From NCBI RefSeq assembly GCF_040869045.1, contig NC_090322.1, positions 178,140,672-178,204,671 of the forward strand: a stretch of 64,000 nt of DNA, written 5' to 3'. Under the pieces are notes generated by a model, which saw only the letters and a program-made list of their open reading frames with translations, was not told where the DNA came from and searched no databases. Both the position numbers and the translations under genes were made by a program. The stretch is from Eurosta solidaginis. Taxonomy: Eukaryota; Arthropoda; Insecta; Diptera; Tephritidae. Below, in pieces: positions 44,612 to 55,785 of the stretch. Each line of letters opens with the position of its first letter. Positions within the stretch are counted from its first letter, which is position 1.

Positions 44612-45124
44612 ACTTTGAAGAGAAGTAATTTTTCACCGGCCCATTTTTTGGACAAATTTTAATTATACGTAAATGTATAGGTCTTTATTTAACAGATTCT
44701 TTTTTTTTATTTTAGTTCCTTTAAAAAAACATGAAATCACAAATAATGAGTTTAACTTTTGTTGAAACTGACTAAATTTATTTATAACAATTAATTGCAA
44801 ATTTGCCGGACAAGTTTTTGCATTTGCAGATCTAATCCTCATTTTAGATAAAGTGCGTCTTATATTGAAAAAAAAAAAAATAATAATAATAAATAAATTT
44901 ATGCTCTAATTTATTTTATTTCTTATTTTATTATATGTATATTCTTTTATTTCAACTTAGTATATTATTGTTTAAATGCAACTTCACTGAATCGGAAAAT
45001 TTCACGTTGTATATTAAACGTAAAAAACGTCCCAAAACCGTTTTTGATTTTAGGTCAAAACGGCAACCGGCATCATAGCGGCCGTATTGCATAGGCAGTG
45101 TATTATCTACTATCTATATATAAA

Positions 45125-45392
45125 TAGCTAACAAAATTTCCATACAATCAATTGACAGGCTGTTTCGCATAGTTAGCATACGTAAAATCATATAAAAGTT
45201 ATATGAATCGATTCGTATGGATCAGCCGCAGTGCATAGGCCTATTTTTGTTAACAAATTTGTTTATAATTAATAGAAAAAGTTTTTTGTAAATTCGAACA
45301 AGCTCTACAATAACGAAATTTACTTTAGTGCCCAAAAGTGCAGCATCAGTAGGACCAATTATGTTAGTGCTCTAAGACACAAACCAACATAT
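45125..45392 (+). repeat. Right copy of the ~275-bp direct repeat
   Basis: Partner of 44090-44372. It lacks the ttactctatttg insertion of the left copy. Nothing coding. Confidence 0.65.
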
Positions 45393-45725
45393 GTAACCCC
45401 GCTGAGTTCTGATTTTTAAGGCTGTCTAACTCTGTAACATATCTTGCTTTTGGAAAAATTACCTATTTGAAAAAAAAAAAAAAATAAGCCGACTGAAAAA
45501 TAGCGGCATAACAGCGTAAGTTAAATCAACAATTGGAAATCTCAACCAAGCGATTTGTAAAAAAAGCTAATTTGTATATTTGTTTCTCATCCGGAAAAAG
45601 TCTAAGTGCACTTATTGCGTTTTTATATGGTACTGTTTATTCACTTCACTTATTTTTTTCGCACTTTAAGTACTTTATCTTTTTTCTTTCATTTAAAATT
45701 TGGTTAGGAAACTCTGCATTCTTTC

Positions 45726-47172
45726 GGTGTGAAATAACTCCCAAACGAAATAACTCCCAATGAAATAAGTCCCAATAAAAATGAAATAACTCCCAACTTT
45801 AATAAATGAAATAACTCCCAAAGAAGGAAATGAAATAACTCCCAATATTTGCCAGTTATTTCATAATGAAACCACAAATCCCAAAAAAAAATTAAATAAC
45901 TCCCAAATGAAAAAAGTCCCAAAAAAATGAAATAAGTCCCAAATCAAAATTTCAAATGGTATCTTTATACTATATAATTAGTTACAGTGAGATTTGAAAA
46001 ATACAGCTTATAGTTTGATTACAATTTAATATTAAAGTTACCAACAAATGCAAGAAAATACAGTGAATTGAGCAAAAATGGTGCTACCAGACTTCAAAAT
46101 AGGTATTTATAAAAAACGACTCAATCTATTGTAATCACGCCTTTTTTATTCCAGATTTTCTATTTTTTTTTTGTATGAAGTAAACGTAATTTATTTTAAA
46201 AAATCGCATTTATTATGAAATTAACATAATTTATTAAAAGTAAAAAATAAAAGGAACAAGTCTGCGTAGAACACCTTCCTGCTTAAGCGGCCGAAGGCAG
46301 AATTACTGTGCATCGCGCGATTTTTTATTCCAAATTTTCTATTTTTTTGTAAAATAAATACATAGAGTTGAATGAAAAAGGTCCATTTTCCTCGTTGGTA
46401 CTATTTCAACATTTTTCATTCGTTGCAACTATTTATAACATCTGGTACCACCAAGCAAGCAGTGAATTAGATAAAATGGCTGTATGCTTGTGTTCGCGGA
46501 AAGTAAACAAATAAATCATTAAATTTTACAATAATACGCAAATTTAAACAAATGAAAATAGTTGATTGTGGTTTTATAAACATTATAAAGTGTACTTATG
46601 TATAAAATTCTTGTGAAAGTGTTCGTATGTAGATAAAAAGTGATAGTTATACCATGGTAACTTTAACTACTAATTACTAGTAAATTGTTAATAACAATTA
46701 AAAATTACTTACTGATTCTCGTTGCGGAACTCCCTGATAACCTATGTGCAAAATTTCAAAGTTCCAACCCCTTTGGCTTACGAATAAAACCAATTGGTCC
46801 CTTAATGTATAGCCGACCCATAGAAACTGTTAAAAGAACGTCAAAGTTTGATGAAATTGTATTTTTAAGAAAATGAAATAACTCCCAATAAAAATGAAAT
46901 AACTCCCAATGCCTGAATTACAAACAATGAAGTCCCAATAAAAATGAAATAACTCCCAAAAAAATTTTATTGGGGATTATTTCATTTGGGAGTTATTTCA
47001 TTATGAAATAATTACCAGCAAAAATTATGAAATAAGTCCCAATGAATTGGGAGCTATTTCATAATGAAATAAGTCCCAATTTGTATTGAAAATATGTGGG
47101 AGTTATTTCATTTTTTTATTGGGAGTTATTGCATTTGGGAGTTATTGCATTTGGGAGTTATTTCACTGCACC
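45726..47172. mobile_element. Mutator-like? MITE with 14-bp motif arrays and 9-bp target duplication
   Basis: The flanks 45717-45725 and 47173-47181 are identical: cattctttc. The ends are GGTGTGAAATAACTCCCAA and, read from the right, GGTGCAGTGAAATAACTCCC. A 14-bp motif gaaataactcccaa (variant gaaataagtcccaa) occurs about nine times in 45731-45942. It occurs about a dozen times in 46874-47168, first in direct and then mainly in inverted orientation, so the outermost copies face each other. The middle (45960-46860) has no transposase. A 9-bp duplication and GG ends fit Mutator-like elements, but the superfamily is not proven. Confidence 0.75.
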
Positions 47173-47184
47173 CATTCTTTCTCA

Positions 47185-48110
47185 TTACATATTTTTTTTA
47201 TATTTTTATTTTATTTTTTATGAAGGTATCCTCTATTTTGTTCGAAATTTTCGTTATGTGTCACACTTACATATTACATATGTATTTATACAAAATTAAA
47301 CTCGGTAAAGCGTCAATTGCATACTAATGGGTGGCGTGAAATATGCTAAATTCCTTTAGCAGATTTCTTCGTTTTTAACTAAAAGTTCGTGTTTTTTGAA
47401 TTATGATACTATTGAAGTAAATGGGCGCGCCAACGGGGACCTCCCGGGTGGTGTGGAAAAAGCTATTTTTCAATTCAATTTCAAGTAATTTCACCATAAT
47501 TCTATATAATTTTCATTTGATTTTACATATATTTTATATTTTTTATATAATTACATTTGAAAAGTTTGTAGAAATTTAAAGAAAATACAATCAAAAAGTA
47601 CAACGTCTTAGATCAAATTCAAAATTTTAATAAAAAATTTAAGTAAGTTAGACCAGTTTGCTATATTTCCACTCACTGCTTAACTATTAACGCATTATTG
47701 CACTCCCCCAACACTGGATGCATAGACTGAGTTGAAAAAAATACAACTTGGTCGAATTTCATAATTAATGCCATACACAAAATCCTTTTTTTTTTTTAAG
47801 AACGATATGGTTCTCCAAAGGAAGTACAGGTGAGAAGCAACATCAGAGATTAAAGATTGGGCACCCTAGCTCTCAATTTAACATCAAGAGAAGCTTAAAA
47901 TCGTTATTGGTTTATATCACGTTACATATTTAGTACTTATCAAAATCATCATCATCAGCGTCAACGTAATCAATATTATTAATATTATTTGGCGCTTAAT
48001 CGACTGGTTGGTTTCGTTCGTTGTGTAACGCCAGTCATCACTGCTCAGCGATAATTGACGCCAGTAAGAAGCACCAAAGGAGTGCAAATCTTCTTTCACT
48101 GGTTTCTTTC
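47185..48110. other. Intronic stretch, no gene
   Basis: T-rich and A-rich; an isolated GC-rich block gggcgcgccaacggggacct lies at 47424-47443. Otherwise nothing is recognised. Confidence 0.4.
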
Positions 48111-48114
48111 CACA

Positions 48115-49012
48115 TCAAATCATATGCACATCAATTCTTTTTAGATCATATTACATAAAATCAAATTAAATCAAACCAAGTCTTGGTAAACCATAACAAA
48201 TACATCGCGTCACATGAATTTATAGCATACCACATCATATCGCAGCACAACACATTAACTTAGAGCATATCACCTGACACAACATCACATGATATCACTA
48301 TTCATCACACAAAATTTCATCAAATAATAATCCTTTTATATCTTATCACATCATATCACATCACATCTCATCGCATCATTATCATCATCATTAATCAGCT
48401 ATCCCTGTTTCGCGATAACTTACGTCAAATGGGAGTGCCAAGAAAAATCTAGTTTTCCTCCACGTATCTCTCCCCCCCCCCCCCCCCCCCCCCCTCCTCT
48501 GCAACTAAACTCGGTGTTTTATTTCATTTGGTAAAAATTCAATTGAATTCTCAATCCAAATAAATTCCAATTTTAAATCTCAATTCCACAACGATTTTGT
48601 AGCGGGTCGATCCCCCCTACCCCCCATAGCATTAGTCGAACACCATAACCATAAAGGACTAACTTGGCGGAGCGTCATATCGATTCACACAATCACAAAT
48701 CAAGGTTCATCAACCCAAATCATATCACATCAAATCATTTAACATCACATATATATTATTTATATCTCATCATCTCATTAAAATATTGTGACGTGACAGT
48801 TTAAATCAATACATGACCCATCAAATTAAATCATATCACATCTAATGATCTCACATCACATCAGTTTACATCAAGTCATTTTCCATCAAATTAAATCATA
48901 TAACATCACATATCCCATCAATTCATAACACCACACTTAAAGCAAATCACATATTACATCTCTTCAAACAATATCATCACATCGTATTGAAAGGCATCAC
49001 ATCCAATAACGC
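48115..49012. repeat. Degenerate TCATATCACATC simple satellite with C23 run
   Basis: Much of 48115-48400 and 48700-49010 is built from atcac, atcat and aaatca words (atcatatcacatc, atcacatcacatc) with no fixed period. The purine/pyrimidine balance is skewed: G is nearly absent on the + strand. Between the two parts is a different segment (48410-48690) with an uninterrupted run of 23 C at 48472-48494 and a second C-rich patch near 48612-48627. Not coding. Confidence 0.7.
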
Positions 49013-49019
49013 CCCACAA

Positions 49020-49685
49020 AAAATTCATTTTAAATAAGAGGATATGCGACTAAGGTGTTTTCATTCAATTTATTATGATGTTAATTGCAATTGATAAAAA
49101 ACAAAATATTAGTTTGAAAGCTGGCTGAGCCTAACTAGATCATGTATCAATTATTTATTTTTTTTTTTAAGAACGTAAAGAAATATTTTAAAACAAATCT
49201 ATATATGCTAATAAGCTAAATAATTCAACTCTTTTTGCAGTTTTAAAAAATTTACATAGATATTTGTATATACAAATTATAATATGTCATTAATGATCTA
49301 AATGTTAAGTACTTCGACAATCTTCAAAGTCAATCTGAATTGTATGCAAATATTTAAATAGTTGAAGGCCTTTAATAAATTTCAGTTTATTATATAATGC
49401 TAAAGTCTGAAGTTCGTCGCCGAGCGATATATTTTTGAAATCCCATATTGAACAGGAGTTTTTGACGTATTTAACGCTAACGAACTAATACTCATTTCAC
49501 ACAGACGGCTTATTGAATAATAAAGGCAATTTTCTACATTAATACGCTCAATCTTCCCTACAAAATTCGAATCTATTATTATTTCATTAGTAGCTAATCG
49601 AATGCCTAATGAAGTCAAAAGCACAATGCAACTCTGTTGGCAGCGTTCCGCTTCAGTTTCCGTTTCTTAGTTTTCAAAGCAAATG
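49020..49685. other. Intronic stretch, no gene
   Basis: A 74-codon frame on the minus strand (49400-49624) has no family resemblance. No feature is supported. Confidence 0.4.
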
Positions 49686-49689
49686 TCAT

Positions 49690-49812
49690 TGTCTGCATGG
49701 CGGAACGATACAAGGTCGCCGCATCGAACAGCTGATTATAACCTTTTTTATTTGATTTGATACATCAACTACCGGCGCAGTACGATTTTGACATTTGTCC
49801 ATCGAATTTACA
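49690..49812. repeat. Dispersed repeat fragment shared with 7690-7837
   Basis: gcatggcggaacgatacaag, then gatacatcaactaccggcgc and gtccatcgaatttacaa, match the blocks described at 7690, the first in opposite orientation. Confidence 0.5.
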
Positions 49813-49819
49813 AGCAGTT

Positions 49820-50583
49820 ACTTCTGTGTGAAAGCAAAAAATTTACGATTTCATTAGCAGGTGAAATGAGATCATTAAGTTTCTGTGTGAAAACAGTATA
49901 AGGAGAGTACTCAATTTCGTATACATGTCAATTTTTCACAGGCATATATGTTATCTATATTTGCACCTACAATACATATGTATGTACTTACATACGTATA
50001 TGCCGACGCAGCAGTAAAACTTGAAAACTTTCTTTCGGTAGAACTGTTTGAAAATGTGTATAAAAAAATCCGTTAGATGATTGGAGTATGGCGAACGGAA
50101 TTACAGTTTTACTGCGGTATCACTATCACATAAATCATCATTTTTATTTTTTTATTTAAATCTTACATTTACTTAGTTATGCACCGTATCATATGTATAC
50201 GTATATGTATGTATATACAAAAAATATACAAAAATTTCATATCTTCACTCATATAATATCGTATACGTAAAAAACATTTCCTGTTACACCTTTATTTAAT
50301 AACTTATCTAACTAAACAATTTGTATGAATTGCATATTTAATGAATATTTTATTTTATAACGTTTCCTCTCAAAAATTTTACTTTATTTACTTTATTTTA
50401 AGCCCACTCCCTAAGCTATCTTTCAAAACAGGCACAATTAAAATACGTTAAATACCATATGTACTGTACTCCACGTTTCTATATATACTTTATTAAACAA
50501 AATATGGAATATAATTTATCAAAGAAAAACCATTTAATACTTTCTACGTTATATTTCGTTTTTTTTCTTCTAAAATGCTGCAG
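49820..50583. other. Intronic stretch before the IIS6 exon
   Basis: AT-rich with tatgtatgtata runs. The acceptor tract is cgttttttttcttctaaaatgctgcag, ending at 50583. An open frame that starts at 50459 is intron read-through, not coding. Confidence 0.5.
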
Positions 50584-50919
50584 ATACTTTATCGTTTTGG
50601 TACTATTCGGTAATTATACACTGTTAAACGTTTTCTTGGCTATCGCTGTCGATAATTTAGCGAATGCTCAAGAACTTACAGCTGCCGAAGAGGAGCAAGT
50701 CGAGGAAGATAAGGAGAAACAATTGCAAGAGCTTGAAAAAGAAATGGAAGCACTTCAAGCTGATGGTGTTCACGTGGAGAACGGTGATGGTGGATCGGCG
50801 CCGAGTAAGGCGAAAAGTAAAAAGAAAGAAGAGGAAAAAAAGGAGGACGAAGAAGTGACGGAGGGTCCAAAACCAATGTTGCCATATTCATCAATGTTTA
50901 TACTATCACCGACGAACCC
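50584..50919 (+). CDS. cac: cac exon: segment IIS6 and start of the II-III linker
   Basis: The 336-nt exon lies between acceptor aaaatgctgcag and donor gtaaat, entering with 1 base and leaving with 2. The first ~30 residues are S6 of repeat II, the inner pore helix ([20 protein letters not shown], then [11 protein letters not shown]). There follows a highly charged segment predicted to be helical or coiled ([20 protein letters not shown]), a basic patch ([17 protein letters not shown]), and [33 protein letters not shown] is diagnostic of cacophony. The II-III linker of vertebrate Cav2 binds SNAREs; whether the fly linker does so is not shown here. Confidence 0.96.
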
Positions 50920-50925
50920 GTAAAT

Positions 50926-51180
50926 ACAAGATTATTTTTTTTCTGCATTGTTTACTAAATGTTTGTGTATGCGTGGGTGGTTGGAGTATAGATTTTGAAT
51001 GACTGAGCATAGCCTGCATGCAGTAATATTAAGGGAAAATTTACCAGTAAACCTATTTTATTACCCTTATATTAAGTCCCTTTCACGTTTGTCCCCTCAT
51101 TTCCATACGAATTTTTGACCCACGGGAAAGTATTTTTCGGTAACTTCCCGTTGAGATAGACTCTTGATACTTAGAACGGA
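50926..51180. other. Intron start, no gene
   Basis: Short stretch between the donor and the tandem arrays. Nothing is recognised. Confidence 0.4.
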
Positions 51181-51182
51181 TC

Positions 51183-51354
51183 GAGATATATAGAAAATTT
51201 ATTTTAAAATGGAAATTTTGCGATCGACTTTTAACTAACTTCTCGGTGATCCAGAAACTTGAAAATTAGAGATATATAGAAAATTTATTTTAAAATGGAA
51301 ATTTTGCGATCGACTTTTAACTAACTTCTCGGTGATCCAGAAACTTGAAAATTA
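51183..51354 (+). repeat. Exact 86-bp tandem duplication
   Basis: 51183-51268 (gagatatatagaaaattt ... cttgaaaatta) is repeated without visible change at 51269-51354. The unit itself is a variant of the neighbouring ~155-bp array unit (gcgatcgacttttaactaac, ctcggtgatcc). The near identity implies a recent duplication. Confidence 0.85.
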
Positions 51355-52765
51355 GCACTTGCGAGTCGATGGCACTACAATTCGAGGAAAGCAAACTACC
51401 GCCAGGTGGCAGACGAATCGAGATAAACGAAAATCCCTGAAAATCACTGATAAAACGCAGGGAACCTTGCGATCGATTTTTAAGTAACTTCCTGGTGAGC
51501 TAGAGACTTGGAACTTGGGCCGTGAGTCAGAACTCTGTGACAATGCAATATTTGATCAAAAAAATTGCGATAGGTGGCGCATGGATCGAGATATAAGAAA
51601 AATTAATTTTAATTTGGGAATCTTTCAATCCATATTTAACTAATTTCCCGTTTGCCTAGAGACTTGTAACTTAGCACATAGTTCGAGACCCGGTGACAAT
51701 ACAATTCATAGAAAACAAAGTTCCGTTAAGTTGCGTGCTAATTGAGATAACTACAAATCCCTGAAAAACGAGGGGAATTTTGCGTTCGATTTTTGAGTAA
51801 CAATGCAACATTTGATCAAACAAATTCCGCTAGGTGGCGCATGGATCGAGATATTAGGAAATTTAATTTTAATTTGGGAATCTTTTAATCCATTTTAACT
51901 AGCTTACCGGTTACCTAGAGACTTGTAACTTAGCACATAGTTCGAGACCCGGTGACAATAGAATTTGTAGAAAACAAAGTTCCGCTAGGTGGCGTGCTAA
52001 TTGAGATACCTACAAATCCTTCAAAAACGAGGGGAATTTTGCACTCGATTTTTGAGTTACTTCCCAGTGAGCTGGATATAGGAAACTTGAGCCTTAAGTC
52101 AGAGCCCGGCGACAATGCAATATTTTATAAAAAAAAAACTCCGCTAGGTGGCGCATGGATCGAGTAATTAGGAAAATTAATTTCAATTTGGGTATCCTTC
52201 TATCCATTTTTAAGTAACTTCCCGGTTACCTAGAGGCTTGTAGCTTAGCACATAGTTCGAGACCCGGTGACGATACAATTTATGGAAACCCGGTGACAGT
52301 GCAACACTTCGAGATAGTAAGAAAACAAATTTTAATTTGGGAATCTTTCATTCCATTTTTAACTAACTTCCCGGTTACCTAGAGACTTGAAACTTGGCAC
52401 TTTGTTAGAGGCCTGGTGACAATACAACTTATAGAAAACAAAGTTCCGCTAGGTGGAGCGCTAGTCAAGATAACTGCAAATCCTTTAAAAACGGTGTGAA
52501 TCTTGCGATCGATTTTCGAGTAACTTCCCGATGAGCTAGGACATGAAACTAGGGCCATAAGTCAGAACCCGGTGACAATGCAATATTATATCAAAAAATT
52601 CCGCTGGGTGGCGGATGGATCGAGATATTGAGAAAACTAATTTTAAATTGGGAATTTTGCAATCGATTTTTAACTAATGCCCTGGATATCTAGAGACTTG
52701 AAACCTGAAATATAGTTTAAAACTCGGTGACAGTGCAATGTTTGATCAACAAATTTGAGCTACGT
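51355..52765 (+). repeat. Diverged tandem array, ~155-bp period, with CTCF-like core
   Basis: Each unit has the order: ccgctaggtggcg, then atggatcgagata, a T/A-rich part, aacttcccggt, ctagagacttg, and acccggtgacaat. The gctaggtggcg core starts near 51399 (as ccgccaggtggcag), 51567, 51827, 51982, 52141, 52446 and 52601, with degenerate copies near 51720 and 52757. Spacing is about 152-168 bp, or a multiple, except for one shortened interval. Units are diverged, so the array is old. Noncoding. Confidence 0.75.
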
Positions 52766-52769
52766 AACG

Positions 52770-53420
52770 CACAAGTCGAACTATTCAGAAGATTGGGCCA
52801 TACCTTAATGGCTAGCCTACTGAGTGTTGCAGGCGTTATAGAATTCCACCTCATTGAAGGTTCATCTCAATGCACGTCCTTGCATACTTTTAGGCGTACG
52901 CAACTTTCACCACGATTCTTTTAGACTTTCAGGCGTATGCGAATTTCCCCACGATTTTCAGCTGTGCAAATTAAGTAGCATAATTGCCAACAAGAATAAT
53001 TCACAACATTCATCCTTTTTGTCCAACTCACCTGCTCTTCCAATATCAAGAACATCGAACAGCTATAATAATTCACCGATTTATATGTAGCACACATACA
53101 TCTTTCTACAGTCATCTAAGCTGAATATAGATATAGACGTAGTACGTCCGAGCAACGCCAAAGAACAGGTAGCTATTTTGAACAAATAAATATGGATAAG
53201 AATTTTCACTTAGGAATTACTTAAATTTCTAATCAAAGTTGCAATTGCCTTTTTGTAGGCAGTACTAGAAATTTAAAATAAAAACATAATAAACAAATTT
53301 TAAGGACTAACTTTATATAAATGGACCAAAAAATAGAAGGTAATTTTTCCTTTAATACAGACATAGTCTTGTTGAATTATGACTAAAAACCTTATCAATA
53401 GGTCTGGTAAAAGAATTTTG
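52770..53420. other. Intronic stretch, no gene
   Basis: Between the array and the SINE. A caggcgtatgcgaatttccc-type doublet occurs near 52893 and 52930. Nothing else. Confidence 0.4.
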
Positions 53421-53423
53421 GGC

Positions 53424-53790
53424 CACCGCCACCGTGGTGTGGTGGTAGCGTGCTCCGCCTGCCACACCGTATGCCCTGGGTTCACACCCCGAGCAAAGTA
53501 ACATCAAAATTTTAGAAATAAGGTTTTTCAATTAGAAGAAAATTTTTCTAAGCGGGGTCGCCCCTCGGCAGTGTTTGGCAAGCGCTCCGGGTGTATTTCT
53601 GCCATGAAAAGCTCTCAGTGAAAACTCATCTGCCTTGCAGATGCCGTTCGGAGTCGGCATAAAACATGTAGGTCCGGTCCGGCCAATTTGTAGGGAAAAT
53701 GAAGAGGAGCACGACGCAAATTGGAAGAGAAGCTCGGCCTTATATCTCTTCGGAGGTTATCGCGCCTTACATTTATTTTTTTTTTTTAGT
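53424..53790 (+). mobile_element. tRNA-derived SINE, best full-length copy
   Basis: Head with A box (tggtgtggtggtagcgtgct) and B box (gggttcacacccc), spaced as in a polymerase III promoter. The body includes aagcggggtcgcccctcggc, catctgccttgcagatgccg and ggccaatttgtagggaaaat. The 3' part is gaagctcggccttatatctc, ttcggaggttatcgcgcctt and acattta, followed by a run of T. 367 bp. The other copies in this window are defined against this one. Confidence 0.85.
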
Positions 53791-54059
53791 CCTTAATATT
53801 TTTGTATCATCTTTTTATTATGCTTTCGATCAGTAGGAGAGAGAGACGAGTTACTTTCCGCGACGTGTATGTAGCTTTATCAATCTAACATATGAAGAAA
53901 ATATTCCAACAAATATTTTACAGTAGATTCGCTTTAAAACAAACTTCTAAGCCATAAAAGTCATCAATACAGTTTTGAGGTTAACGTTTTTTAAACGGTT
54001 TTATTTAGCTTGCCTTGACTTGGCTGGCCGGCACGAATTTGTAATTGAAATTTAAGTAA

Positions 54060-54510
54060 CTTCCTGATAAGCTACAAGGTTGAAACTTGGAATATGGTTC
54101 AGAACCCGATGACAATGCAATAATAAGAAGAAAAAACTCCGATAGGTGGCGCATGGATCGAAATATTTCAAAAAATCGTATTTGTGGGCCGATTTGGCTC
54201 ATATTTGGAACACATAATACATACATGAATAGAAAGCGAGCTATGAAAATATCACCGATAGGTGGCGCAAGGATCGAGATATGCAAAAAATCGTATTTGT
54301 TTTCCGATTTGGCTCATATTTGGAACACATAATACATACATGAATAGAAAACGGTCTGTGAAAAATCGCCGCTAGGTGGCGCAAGGATCGAGATATTCAA
54401 AAAATCGTATTTGTGGTCCGATTTGGTCCATATTTGGAACACATAATACATACATGAATAGAAGGCGACTTATGATGTCCGATTTGGCTCATATTGGGAA
54501 CAAATATTAC
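54060..54510 (+). repeat. Second tandem array, ~116-bp period, with the same core
   Basis: Three units start at ccgataggtggcgc (54137), ccgataggtggcgc (54255) and ccgctaggtggcgc (54369). Each continues with a(t/a)ggatcga(g/a)atat, aaaaaatcgtatttg and tcatatttggaacacataat. A fourth is truncated near 54480. The period is 114-118 bp. It shares the core and the atggatcgag block with the 51.4-52.7 kb array but not the rest. Confidence 0.8.
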
Positions 54511-54717
54511 ATACAGTCCGGTAGAAGTGACATCAAAATATTTTGTAGTTCGAGGAGGGACAAGCATACGTGGCGCAGAGTCGAGTAAAGTCTTTCGGAG
54601 GATTATGTATTGAGGACTTAGATTGTAACAAATAGTCAGGAAAGAGTCCTTGTAATAATGAGTCACTAAATGAACTAAATAGAATGAGAAATAATAGGCA
54701 ATTAAATAAAGACTAAA

Positions 54718-55165
54718 AACTGGAAAATAAAATAATTCAAACAAATTTATTAAGTTAAACGGTTTTATTGAAAACAATACTTACCTAAAGTAATAATAAT
54801 ACTAAAAGCTAGAAAATAATTAGGTAGGTCCTAGTCATCACACTCGTCATCAATCTAGGGCGTCAATCAGACAACTAAATAAAAGCGTTGGGCGCGTGAA
54901 ATTTCTAAAAATGTGAGGCGTAGCATAACCTTATTAAGGTTCAGTTAGTCTTATGTATGACTATCAATAGAAATTTGACTCGTCCAACGCTTTTATTTAA
55001 TTGTCTGATCAACGCCCTAGATTGGTGAGGAGTGTGATGACTAGTAGCTAGGACCTACCTAATTATTTTCTAGCTTTTAGTATTATTATTACTTCATGTA
55101 AGTATTGTTTTCATTAAAACCGTTTTACTTAAAATTTTTTTAAAATTATTTTATTCTAATTTTAA
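54718..55165. mobile_element. Foldback element with ~170-bp inverted arms
   Basis: The left arm (54718-54910) and right arm (54985-55165) are complementary. Landmarks are acggttttattgaaaacaat with attgttttcattaaaaccgt, aaaataattaggtaggtcct with aggacctacctaattatttt, and ataaaagcgttgg with ccaacgcttttat. The loop is about 70 bp. Non-coding. The arms extend into AT-rich flanks, so edges are approximate. Confidence 0.75.
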
Positions 55166-55169
55166 ATAA

Positions 55170-55784
55170 ATATGAAGATCGCTGAAAGATGGCACTCAAA
55201 GAAGCAAAACGCGTAAAAAGAAAACGAAAACTTTGTTTTTGTCCCTATTTTAAAGAATACATAAGATAAATTTGAAACATTGGACCAAAAAAATAAATCC
55301 AAATATGGAAATGTAAAACATCTTATAGAAATTATAATCGCCCACTGTTTGTGAAAATTCGCCCTTGGGTAAAGTAAGTAAACAACAACTGACAAGACTA
55401 AAAATCAAAAATTATTCTTGACCTACACATATTTTACTTTCAAGTGTATTTCTTACTTATTAGTTCTGATAACTGATACTAGGAGCTTAAATTCAAAATC
55501 ATTCTAAATACGAAATAATTGTAGAGCGTGACAGTTTCTCAAATTCCATTCTACTCGCACGAAAAACAAAAATACAAATGTTTGTGAGCCTTAATTAGAT
55601 GCCGTGTGGAGAACATATAATGTACAAAATATCATATTGATACTATCGATTGTTCAATATTATTAGTTAATATGATACTACAAGGATTACAAACAAAAGA
55701 AGCAAGAAGCAATAGTCTTACAGTTGAAAAGTTAAGAGATATTTTAAAATATATCTTAAAAGTAATAAATCAGCTCTTGGAAAA
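55170..55784. other. Intronic stretch, no gene
   Basis: Nothing is recognised. Confidence 0.4.
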
Positions 55785-55785
55785 A

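Noticed and set aside
50459..50583. Upstream extension of the IIS6 frame beginning with ATG at 50459.
   Set aside because: The sequence is AT-rich intron. A good acceptor ends at 50583 and the spliced phase matches the 35637 donor, so the upstream open frame is chance.
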